Shown here piece by piece: positions 57,074 through 64,000 of a stretch of DNA of 64,000 nucleotides; the first letter of the stretch is position 1, and each line of letters begins with the position of its first letter. This DNA comes from Nitrosomonadales bacterium (GTDB lineage Bacteria; Pseudomonadota; Gammaproteobacteria; Burkholderiales; Gallionellaceae), in contig JAHFQZ010000003.1 of the NCBI GenBank assembly GCA_023259055.1, positions 1-64,000 of the forward strand, in the 5' to 3' direction. The position numbers and the translations under genes were made by a program. The notes beneath the pieces were generated by a model. That model had not been told where the DNA came from and did not search any database. It worked only from the letters and a program-made list of their open reading frames with translations.

Positions 57074-59578
57074 TCAATTCCGCAACGGCTTCCCATTCTT
57101 CAACATGTACTCCACCCTTGCCCTGGTCTTGTCCGTCGCCAGCAATTCCATGAAGTTCTTACGTTCCAGATCAAGCAGCCATTGCTCGTCCACCAGGCTG
57201 CCCGCTTCCACGTCGCCGCCGCACATTGTTTCGGCGATGCGGCAGCCGATGTTGTAGTCGTGGTCGGAAATGAAGCCGCCTTCGAGCAGGTTGACCATCG
57301 CGGCCTTGAGGGTGGCGATGCCGGTGCGTCCTGCGACGGCGATCTGGCGCGACTGCAACGGCGGACGGTAGGCGGTGGCATTAAGCGCGCGGGCTTCTTC
57401 CTTGGCGACGTGCAGCAGTTCAAACTGGTTAAGCACGATGCGGTCGGATTGCCTGAGGTAGCCCATCTCTCTTGCAAGCTTAGCGCTCTTGGAGACTTCG
57501 CCCATCGCGATGTTCTGGAAGTAGCGGCGCAGGAAGGGGAAGACGTCGATGCGGTTGTCATTGGCGAAACGCGTGGCTTCCTGCGAGGCGCGCATGGTCA
57601 TTTCCTTGCAGCCGCCGCCTGCGGGCAATACGCCGACGCCGACTTCGACCAGGCCGATGTAGCTTTCCAGCGCGGCAACAATCCGCGTGCAGTGGATCGA
57701 GAATTCGCAGCCGCCGCCGAGCGCCAGGCCGTATACCGCAGCGATGGTGGGCACTTGCGCATATCTCAGGCGTTGCGAGACTTGCTGGAATTTTGCGACC
57801 ACGTCTTCGACGTGTGGCACATTGCCGGTGGCAGCGTTGAGCACTTCGCCGAATCCGCCGCCGCCTGCGATGGTGTATTTAACCCGCTGGGTTGCGCCCT
57901 TCAGTTTGTCGAGTAGCCCGGCGGGCGGAGCGCCGGCTGCTTCCTGTACGCCCTGCATCAGTTGCAGCAGGTGGGCGCCGGCGGAGAACGGGGCTTCGAC
58001 TTGCCACAGGATCAGCGCTGTGAAATGCGCCTCGGCTTCGTCCACCGCGCGCAGGATGCCGTCCAGCACTTCGTTGCTGATGGCATGCATCTTGGTCTTG
58101 AAGCTGAGGATGGCGATGTTGTCGCCGGTGTGCCACATGCGGATGTCGCCGGTTTCAAAGATGGTTTCGCCGTATTGGCGTTCTTCGCCGAGCAGCCGGT
58201 CCGGGAAGGGTTGGCGTTGGTAGACGGGGAGGGTGGAGCGTTGTTGATAGCTGTTACCGACAGGCGCATAAGAACCTTGTGAAGTATGCACGCCGGTGCG
58301 GCTTGGGTCGGTTGCCCAAGCGGGCAGGGGAGTGCTGGCCATTGCCTTGCCGGACGCGATGTCGGCAGCAATCCAGCCTGCCACTTGTTGCCAGCCTGCG
58401 GCCTGCCAGATTTCGAACGGGCCGCTGTCCCATCCGAAACCCCAGCGCACGGCGAAGTCGAGGTCGCGCACGTTGTCGGCAATGCTCTCCAGTTGCAGCG
58501 CGCAGTAATGGAATACGTCGCGGAATGTCGCCCATAAAAATTGCGCCTGCGGATGCGGATTGCTGCGCAGCCCGGCGAGTTTTTTCGCCCAGTCGCGCTC
58601 GCGCAAAATCTCTTTCACGCCGTCGTCCACCTTGGTATCGGAGAGGCGATATTCTTTGGTGTTCAGGTCGAGCACTTGGATATCCTTGCCGATCTTCTGG
58701 TAGATGCCGCGCTTGGTCTTCTGGCCCAGAGAGCCCTGGTCGACGAGGTAGGCGAACCAGCTTGGCAGTTCGAAATGCTTGTGCCACGGATCGTCGGTGA
58801 GATTTTCGCGCATCGTATTGACCACGTGCGCGAACACATCCAGCCCGACGATGTCCAGCGTGCGGAACGTTGCGCTCTTGGGGCGGCCGAGATATCGCCC
58901 GGTCAGCGCATCCACGGTGTCGAAGCCGAGGTTGAATTGCTGCGCATGATGCTTGGTGGCGAGCATCGAGAACACGCCGATGCGGTTGGCGACGAAGTTG
59001 GGCGTGTCCTTGGCGCGCACCACGCCCTTGCCCAGCGTGGAGACGAGGAAGGTCTCCAACTGGTCGAGCAACGGCGCTTCGGTGCCGGTGCATGCGATCA
59101 GCTCGACTAGATGCATGTAGCGCGGCGGATTGAAAAAATGGATGCCGCAGAAACGGTGGCGCAGATTTTCGGGGAATGCCTGTGCCAGCTGGTTAATCGA
59201 CAGGCCTGAGGTGTTGCTGGCGAAGATGGTGTGTTCGCCTAGATAGGGCGCAACCTTGCGGTACAGGTCGGACTTCCAGTCGATGCGTTCGGCGATCGCC
59301 TCGATGACCAGGTCGCAGTCGCGCAACTGGTCGAGGTGTTGTTCATAATTGGCGGCCTCAATAAAACCAAGCCTTGACGGACTCGACAACGGGCTGGGGT
59401 CGAGCTTCTTTAATCCTTCCAGAGCCTTGTTGACGATGCCGTTTGGCTCGCCTTCGCGAGCGGGCAGGTCATACAGCAGCGTTTCCACGTTGGCGTTGAC
59501 CAAGTGAGCGGCGATCTGTGCGCCCATGACGCCTGCGCCGAGAACCGCGACTTTACGGATATGAAAATTTTCGTTCAT
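57074..59578 (-). CDS. 3-Hydroxyacyl-CoA dehydrogenase / enoyl-CoA hydratase fusion
   Basis: About 834 residues catalysing two beta-oxidation steps. The dehydrogenase comes first: NAD motif VLGAGVMGAQIA, SNTSGLSIN, HFFNPPRYMHLVE and TPNFVANRIG. The hydratase follows at about 480-720: ALGGGCEFSIH and LVEVGVGVLPAGGG supply the two catalytic glutamates. This HCDH-then-ECH order is that of FadN-type proteins, opposite to E. coli FadB. The Met chosen has an AGAGGG site; the longer frame adds nine residues. Confidence 0.92.
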   Translation of the reverse strand: MNENFHIRKVAVLGAGVMGAQIAAHLVNANVETLLYDLPAREGEPNGIVNKALEGLKKLDPSPLSSPSRLGFIEAANYEQHLDQLRDCDLVIEAIAERIDWKSDLYRKVAPYLGEHTIFASNTSGLSINQLAQAFPENLRHRFCGIHFFNPPRYMHLVELIACTGTEAPLLDQLETFLVSTLGKGVVRAKDTPNFVANRIGVFSMLATKHHAQQFNLGFDTVDALTGRYLGRPKSATFRTLDIVGLDVFAHVVNTMRENLTDDPWHKHFELPSWFAYLVDQGSLGQKTKRGIYQKIGKDIQVLDLNTKEYRLSDTKVDDGVKEILRERDWAKKLAGLRSNPHPQAQFLWATFRDVFHYCALQLESIADNVRDLDFAVRWGFGWDSGPFEIWQAAGWQQVAGWIAADIASGKAMASTPLPAWATDPSRTGVHTSQGSYAPVGNSYQQRSTLPVYQRQPFPDRLLGEERQYGETIFETGDIRMWHTGDNIAILSFKTKMHAISNEVLDGILRAVDEAEAHFTALILWQVEAPFSAGAHLLQLMQGVQEAAGAPPAGLLDKLKGATQRVKYTIAGGGGFGEVLNAATGNVPHVEDVVAKFQQVSQRLRYAQVPTIAAVYGLALGGGCEFSIHCTRIVAALESYIGLVEVGVGVLPAGGGCKEMTMRASQEATRFANDNRIDVFPFLRRYFQNIAMGEVSKSAKLAREMGYLRQSDRIVLNQFELLHVAKEEARALNATAYRPPLQSRQIAVAGRTGIATLKAAMVNLLEGGFISDHDYNIGCRIAETMCGGDVEAGSLVDEQWLLDLERKNFMELLATDKTRARVEYMLKNGKPLRN

Positions 59579-59620
59579 AACAACCCTCTTGATTATCGTT
59601 CCCATTGGGCATCAATTTTC

Positions 59621-59683
59621 GTAGGGTGCATTGTATGCACCATGTATATTTGCCATGTGTTTGGTGCATGAAATGCACCCTAC
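59621..59683. repeat. Long hairpin repeat GTAGGGTGCATT...AATGCACCCTAC
   Basis: Arms of 22 bases match at 20 positions, around a 19-base loop. It lies between the HCDH-ECH gene and the thioesterase gene on their shared strand. Only one copy is in the window. Confidence 0.88.
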
Positions 59684-59703
59684 GCACTGCCCTGGATTTC
59701 GCT

Positions 59704-60111
59704 TTAATCCGCAGGCGGTACTACGCGCGGCTTGCGTTCATCGGTTACTGCCACGTAGGTCAGCGTCGCCTCGGTTACTTTGACGCAGCTCGGCCTGGCC
59801 GGGTCGCGTTGCGAATAAACCGCCACATCTACCGTGATCGAGGTGCGGCCTACCTTCACGATTTCGGCATAGAAGCTCACGATGTCTCCCACGAATACCG
59901 GCTGTGTGAATACGAATGAATTCACGGCCACAGTAGCAACACGGCCTTTGGCGCGATGCAGCGCGGGGATGCTGCCCGCGACGTCCACCTGACCCATCAG
60001 CCATCCGCCGAATATGTCCCCAACATAATTGGCATCGGAAGGCATCGCCACCACTCGCAGGGTGGGCTCGCGATTCGGCAAAGCAACAGATACCTGTGTT
60101 GTCTCATTCAT
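59704..60111 (-). CDS. Acyl-CoA thioesterase (hotdog fold, YciA type)
   Basis: 135 residues: MPSDANYVGDIFGGWLMGQVDVAG carries the family GDIFGGW segment, and VAVNSFVFTQPVFVGDIVSFYAEIVKVGRTSI is the second strand pair. It hydrolyses acyl-CoA to free acid and CoA. The Met with an AGGGA site is chosen over one 13 codons upstream. One base separates it from the acyl-CoA ligase stop, so the two are coupled. Confidence 0.9.
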   Translation of the reverse strand: MNETTQVSVALPNREPTLRVVAMPSDANYVGDIFGGWLMGQVDVAGSIPALHRAKGRVATVAVNSFVFTQPVFVGDIVSFYAEIVKVGRTSITVDVAVYSQRDPARPSCVKVTEATLTYVAVTDERKPRVVPPAD

Positions 60112-60112
60112 T

Positions 60113-61915
60113 TCAATGTCCCTGATATAGCTGTTCGATTTCCCTGGCAAAACGCATCACCACATGAGGCCGCTTGAGTTTGAGCGTGGGCGTCAGCATA
60201 CCGTTTTCTATGGTCCAAGGTTCGGTCAGCAGCAGCACGCGGCGCACCTTGGCGTAGCCGGGGAATTCCTTGATCTGCTCTGTTATGCGCTGCAATACCT
60301 GCTGCTCAATTCGGGAGTCGTGCAGCGATTCCGGCATGTCGGGGCGCACCCCGACCTGCTGCGCAAATTCTTTCCACTTGTCTGGGTTTAGTACCGCCAG
60401 CACAACCAGTGCGGGATGTCCCTCGCCATGTACCATCACCTGGTCGAACAAGTTGTCGCGCAGGATAGCCTCTTCCATATCTACGGGCGGAATCTTTTCG
60501 CCGTTGGACATCACGATAATTTCCTTCAGCCGTCCGGTGATGTAGATATGCCCGGTTTCGCTGATGCGCGCAGTGTCGCCGGTGTTCAGCCAGCCGTCGG
60601 CATCTATCATGGCGTGTGTCGCATCGGGATTGTGCCAGTAGCCCAGCATGTTGGAAGGCCCGCGCACCAGCAACGCATTCTGCTCACCGATACGAACCTC
60701 AATGCCGGGAAACGGCAAGCCGACGCTGGACGGATAGTTATTGTCGACGTGGTTTGCGCTTATCACCGGACTGGTCTCGGTCAGGCCATAGCCCTGAATC
60801 AGCCGTAAGCCGAGCGCAATGAACAGGCGCGATACCTTGGGTGGCAGCGCAGCGCCGCCGCTGATGGACAACTGCAGGCGCCCACCCAGCCTGTCCATTA
60901 TCTTGTCCGCCACCAGATGTTTGAGCACGGGCCACAGCAAAAATTTTGGATTCCACGCGCCGCGTCCCTGCTGATACTCGAAGCGATCCCAGCCGATATT
61001 CACGGTAAGCGAAAAAAGTTTGTGCTTCAGCGGCGGGGCTTCTCCGAGTTTGGTATGAATGGCGTTATAAATGCGTTCGTAAATTCGCGGCACCGCAATC
61101 AGGATGGTCGGGCGGATGATTTTCAGGTCATCCGCCAGCAGCGGGATGGAGCGCGCATAAGCCACCGTCGCCCCGGCGATCATCAGGAAATATCCCGCTG
61201 TACGCTCGAAGGTATGCGACAGCGGCAGGAAAGATAAGGCGCAGTCATCATGTCCAACGGGGAAAACCAGGTATGAGGCATAGGCGTTGTACACGATGTT
61301 GTGGTGCGACAGCATCACGCCCTTGGGTTTGCCGGTGGTGCCGGAGGTGTAAATGATGGTGGCCAGCCCATCGCGGTCGCGTACTCGTTCCCAGCCCATT
61401 TTGGCCTGTGCCGGCAGCCAGTCTTTTGCGCCTTTCAGGCGCGGCTCATCATGCCCGTAGATGCTTTCGATGCTGACTATACGCTGCACGCAATCGAGTT
61501 GATTGCGCACCGTGCGCAACGCCTGCCATTGCTCGTCGGTCTCGAACAGCAATACCTTCACCTGCGCATCCTTGATGATGTAGGCAACGTTGTCGGGCCT
61601 GTCCACGGTGTACAGCGGCACCACCACCAGGCCCAGCGACATCGCCGCCTGCTCGAACATGATCCATTGCGGGCAGTTGCGCAACATGATGGCGACGCGG
61701 TCGCCCGCCGTCAGATGTTCGCCTAACAGCGCCGTCTGCCAGCGCGCCACCTCGTTGAGCATCTGCGTCCAGGTCAGCGTCAGCCAAGCCTCTTGATGCG
61801 TGTCGAAATATCTATAGGCGATGTTATCCGGTGTGCGCTTTACCCGCTCCAGGAACAGGCCGTGCAGCGTGACGGCATCATCAGGATTGATGTGGTTATT
61901 TTTATTGTCCGGCAT
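60113..61915 (-). CDS. Long-chain acyl-CoA synthetase (AMP-forming)
   Basis: A 600-residue ANL-superfamily enzyme that activates fatty acids to acyl-CoA. Motifs are TIIYTSGTTGKPKGVMLSH (ATP loop), SFLPLSHTFERTAGY, GYGLTETSPVI and GWLNTGDTARISETGHIYITGRLKEIIVMSNGEKI with the catalytic lysine region. It is of the FadD15/long-chain eukaryotic-like type rather than E. coli FadD. Within the beta-oxidation cluster it supplies the substrates. Confidence 0.92.
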   Translation of the reverse strand: MPDNKNNHINPDDAVTLHGLFLERVKRTPDNIAYRYFDTHQEAWLTLTWTQMLNEVARWQTALLGEHLTAGDRVAIMLRNCPQWIMFEQAAMSLGLVVVPLYTVDRPDNVAYIIKDAQVKVLLFETDEQWQALRTVRNQLDCVQRIVSIESIYGHDEPRLKGAKDWLPAQAKMGWERVRDRDGLATIIYTSGTTGKPKGVMLSHHNIVYNAYASYLVFPVGHDDCALSFLPLSHTFERTAGYFLMIAGATVAYARSIPLLADDLKIIRPTILIAVPRIYERIYNAIHTKLGEAPPLKHKLFSLTVNIGWDRFEYQQGRGAWNPKFLLWPVLKHLVADKIMDRLGGRLQLSISGGAALPPKVSRLFIALGLRLIQGYGLTETSPVISANHVDNNYPSSVGLPFPGIEVRIGEQNALLVRGPSNMLGYWHNPDATHAMIDADGWLNTGDTARISETGHIYITGRLKEIIVMSNGEKIPPVDMEEAILRDNLFDQVMVHGEGHPALVVLAVLNPDKWKEFAQQVGVRPDMPESLHDSRIEQQVLQRITEQIKEFPGYAKVRRVLLLTEPWTIENGMLTPTLKLKRPHVVMRFAREIEQLYQGH

Positions 61916-61928
61916 ACCCGACTCCCTT

Positions 61929-62765
61929 TCAGCTGATAAAAAGATCGTTATATAACGGCGATCCCGCCGTCACCGCATATTGCCCGAAATCCGTCATCCC
62001 CGCTTCACGCAGCACCTCTTCGTCGATGAAAAAATTTCCGGTGCATGAGCGACTGTCGCGAGTCAAAATTACATGCGCCGCGTCTGCCACGATGGCAGGT
62101 TTGCGCGAAGCGTTCAGTATCGCTTCGGGAAAATTGAATTCAACCGCGGCGGTGGCTATGGTGGTGCGCGGCCAGAGGCAATTCACCGCGATACCTTTAG
62201 CATACTTGTTGTCGGCAGCAAATTCGCGCGCCATGCCCAGTGTGCATAAACTCATGCCGAATTTTGAAATGGTGTAGGCCAAGTGCGGCGCAAACCATTT
62301 GGCGTCCAAGTTGAGCGGCGGCGACAAAGTCAGGATATGTGGATTATCCGCCTGCCTGAGGTAAGGAATGCAGGCCTGCGACATCAAAAAAGTTGCGCGC
62401 ATATTTACGTCCCACATCAGGTCGAGCTTCTTTGCAGGCGTCTCCAGCGTGCCGCTCAGGCTGATTGCACTGGCGTTGTTCACCAACACATCGATGCCGC
62501 CGAATTTCTCCACGGTTTGCGCAACTGCCGCCTGGATCGCCTGTTCATCACGTACGTCCAGCTGGAGCGCCAGCGCCTGTCCGCCAGCTTGCGCTACCTC
62601 ATCGGCAACGCTGTGTATCGTGCCGGGTAATTTTGGATGTGGCGCCACCGTCTTGCCGGTGATCACCACATTTGCGCCGTCACGCGCGCAGCGCAACGCG
62701 ATCTCACGCCCGATGCCGCGACTGGAACCCGTGATGAAAATCGTTTTGCCATGCACGCTGGACAT
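61929..62765 (-). CDS. Short-chain dehydrogenase/reductase (HSDL2-like)
   Basis: About 278 residues: cofactor motif FITGSSRGIGREIAL, NNAS, and YTISK with the catalytic tyrosine and lysine. The opening and the ILTLSPPLNLDAKW segment resemble the N-terminal domain of hydroxysteroid dehydrogenase-like protein 2, an SDR linked to fatty-acid metabolism. The exact substrate is unknown. A Met three codons downstream of the first possible start is chosen. It lies between acyl-CoA synthetase and fadE. Confidence 0.85.
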   Translation of the reverse strand: MSSVHGKTIFITGSSRGIGREIALRCARDGANVVITGKTVAPHPKLPGTIHSVADEVAQAGGQALALQLDVRDEQAIQAAVAQTVEKFGGIDVLVNNASAISLSGTLETPAKKLDLMWDVNMRATFLMSQACIPYLRQADNPHILTLSPPLNLDAKWFAPHLAYTISKFGMSLCTLGMAREFAADNKYAKGIAVNCLWPRTTIATAAVEFNFPEAILNASRKPAIVADAAHVILTRDSRSCTGNFFIDEEVLREAGMTDFGQYAVTAGSPLYNDLFIS

Positions 62766-62784
62766 AATCAACAACCCCTGTTTG

Positions 62785-62872
62785 TCCGCAGATTACGCAG
62801 ATTAAACGGATTTCAAAATCCAAACCTGATGAAGCCGGGAATCAATCTGCGTGAATCTGTGTAATCTGCGGA
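62785..62872. repeat. Inverted repeat TCCGCAGATTACGCAGATT...AATCTGTGTAATCTGCGGA
   Basis: Arms of 19 bases with one mismatch or G.T pair, separated by about 50 bases. It fills the gap between fadE and the SDR gene. The arms are made of repeated AATCTGYG units. Confidence 0.85.
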
Positions 62873-62878
62873 TTAATT

Positions 62879-64000
62879 TTATTTTCCTGCACGTAACTCT
62901 TCCGCCGCGAAATCATCCACCATGATGACCTTGCGGCGCAGCGCGTAGTCGCGTTCCAGCAGCAGTGCTTGTTCGGCGCTGATGATGCCCCTGTCGCGAG
63001 CTTCCGAGATGCGCGGCAATTCTTCCAATTCCTTCAGCCTGCCTGTCTTGCGCGCCTCTTCCAGCTCGGCAAGCAGCGGCTCATTAGCCAGCGTGCTGGC
63101 AAGCGCGGCTTCCAGTGCACCAACGGCGTCGAGTTCGTCTTCGGGAATGTATATGCCTGCGGTCAAACGATCGCGAGCCGCGCCGGGTTGCATCAATAAG
63201 GTGGCAATTTGATGCCCGAGTTGGTCGGAGGCCGGCAACAGGCGCCGCCCCAGTGGAAAAATCAATACACTCAACAGGCCGCGTACCAAGGCATTCGGAA
63301 AATTCTGGATTACTCCTTCGAAGGCTTGCTGGATCTTGTACAACGCGTCCTGCATTGCCCAATGCATCAACGGCAAATCCTCGGCAGGGCGACCGTCATT
63401 CTCGAAGCGTTTCAGTGTCGCCGAGCACAGGTAAAGCTGGCTCAACACATCGCCCAAGCGTGCGGAGATCTTTTCGCGCCGTTTCAGCGAGCCGCCCAGC
63501 GCAGCCATGGCGATATCCGCGCTTAAGGCAAAGGCTGCCGAGAAGCGCGTCATCTGCTGGTAGTAGCGGCGGGTTTCGATTCCATCGGGTGTGCGTATGC
63601 CATGACCGGCAGTCAGGCCAAACACAAAGCTGCGCGCAGCGTTGCTCAGGGCAAAACTGATATGCCCGAATAATGCATCGTCGAATTGATGCAGGGCGCG
63701 GTTGTGGTCATGATCTTGCGTAGCCGCGATTTCTTTCAGCACATAAGGATGTGAGCGGATCGCTCCCTGCCCGAAGATCATCAGCGTGCGCGTCAGAATA
63801 TTCGCGCCTTCCACGGTGATGGCGACAGGCATTTGCTGATAAAAACGCCCCAGATAATTGTCCGGCCCCAGACAAATGCCCTTGCCCCCATGCACATCCA
63901 TCGCGTCGTTGACGACGATGCGACAGCGCTCGGTAGAGTGGTATTTGATGATGGCAGAGACCACTGAGGGCTTTTCGCCCATGTCCACAGCCAATGCAGT
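62879..64000 (-). CDS. fadE: Acyl-CoA dehydrogenase FadE (C-terminal part, runs off the window)
   Basis: About 370 residues of the C-terminal half are visible; the start lies beyond the window edge. VDMGEKPSVVSAIIKYH and VNDAMDVHGGKGICLGPDNYLGRFYQQMPVAITVEGANILTRTL match the large FadE enzymes, and the final 200 residues are their extra C-terminal domain. FadE makes the first double bond in acyl-CoA. With the synthetase, HCDH-ECH and thiolase genes it completes a full beta-oxidation set. Confidence 0.93.
   Translation of the reverse strand, partial: TALAVDMGEKPSVVSAIIKYHSTERCRIVVNDAMDVHGGKGICLGPDNYLGRFYQQMPVAITVEGANILTRTLMIFGQGAIRSHPYVLKEIAATQDHDHNRALHQFDDALFGHISFALSNAARSFVFGLTAGHGIRTPDGIETRRYYQQMTRFSAAFALSADIAMAALGGSLKRREKISARLGDVLSQLYLCSATLKRFENDGRPAEDLPLMHWAMQDALYKIQQAFEGVIQNFPNALVRGLLSVLIFPLGRRLLPASDQLGHQIATLLMQPGAARDRLTAGIYIPEDELDAVGALEAALASTLANEPLLAELEEARKTGRLKELEELPRISEARDRGIISAEQALLLERDYALRRKVIMVDDFAAEELRAGK

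Overview
The window looks like chromosome of a betaproteobacterium. The 5S rRNA is betaproteobacterial in sequence, and the gene orders dnaX-ybaB-recR, nadB / rpoE-rseA-rseB-mucD-lepA-lepB-DUF4845-rnc-era-recO-pdxJ-acpS and zipA-ligA are typical of that class. A Nitrosomonadales/Gallionellaceae-like host is my guess; nothing here proves the family.

Layout. 1-0.8 kb: end of an rRNA operon (5S), tRNA-Lys(CUU) and the 4.5S SRP RNA. 0.9-4.5 kb: dnaX, ybaB, recR, rluB. 4.5-7.6 kb: a membrane nucleotidyl-cyclase-like protein with a PEGA domain, a membrane Ser/Thr kinase and a YgfX-like protein. 7.6-19.7 kb: nadB on the minus strand, then the envelope-stress sigma factor operon and a long run of translation, RNA, protein-export and cofactor genes with overlapping starts. 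19.7-30.2 kb: a repeat-packed gap, a small lipoprotein, nagZ, zipA, ligA, galU, two purine-salvage genes, a deformylase, an EEP-family hydrolase and fumC. 30.4-40.5 kb: a ZIP metal transporter, rimO, a four-gene membrane/redox cluster (nnrS, FAD oxidase, 2x[4Fe-4S] protein, geranylgeranyl-reductase-type flavoprotein), a hemerythrin-like protein and a DinG-type helicase. 40.6-46 kb: a BamE-like lipoprotein, EmrAB efflux, a flavin reductase-like protein and an HcaT-type MFS protein. 46-49.8 kb: grpE-dnaK-dnaJ with two heat-shock promoters. 50-53.3 kb: a minus-strand run of a chalcone-isomerase-like protein, a circularly permuted ATP-grasp protein, crcB, DUF190 and hupE. 53.4-64 kb: a fatty-acid beta-oxidation cluster (thiolase, HCDH-ECH, thioesterase, acyl-CoA ligase, SDR, fadE running off the window), interrupted by about 2.5 kb of accessory genes (PIN/Phd toxin-antitoxin, a lone MNT nucleotidyltransferase, a BRCT protein and an unknown gene).

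The most unusual signal is a set of short palindromic repeat families. Most copies are intergenic, but one family (57-58 bp) sits in frame inside two unrelated genes (dinG and the ATP-grasp gene), giving both proteins nearly the same roughly 20-residue peptide. The ATP-grasp gene also carries a second family in frame. Copies of both families lie within about 260 bp of each other in one intergenic region (19.75-20.01 kb). This resembles protein-inserted palindromic elements known from Rickettsia. No CRISPR array, intact transposase or prophage was seen.
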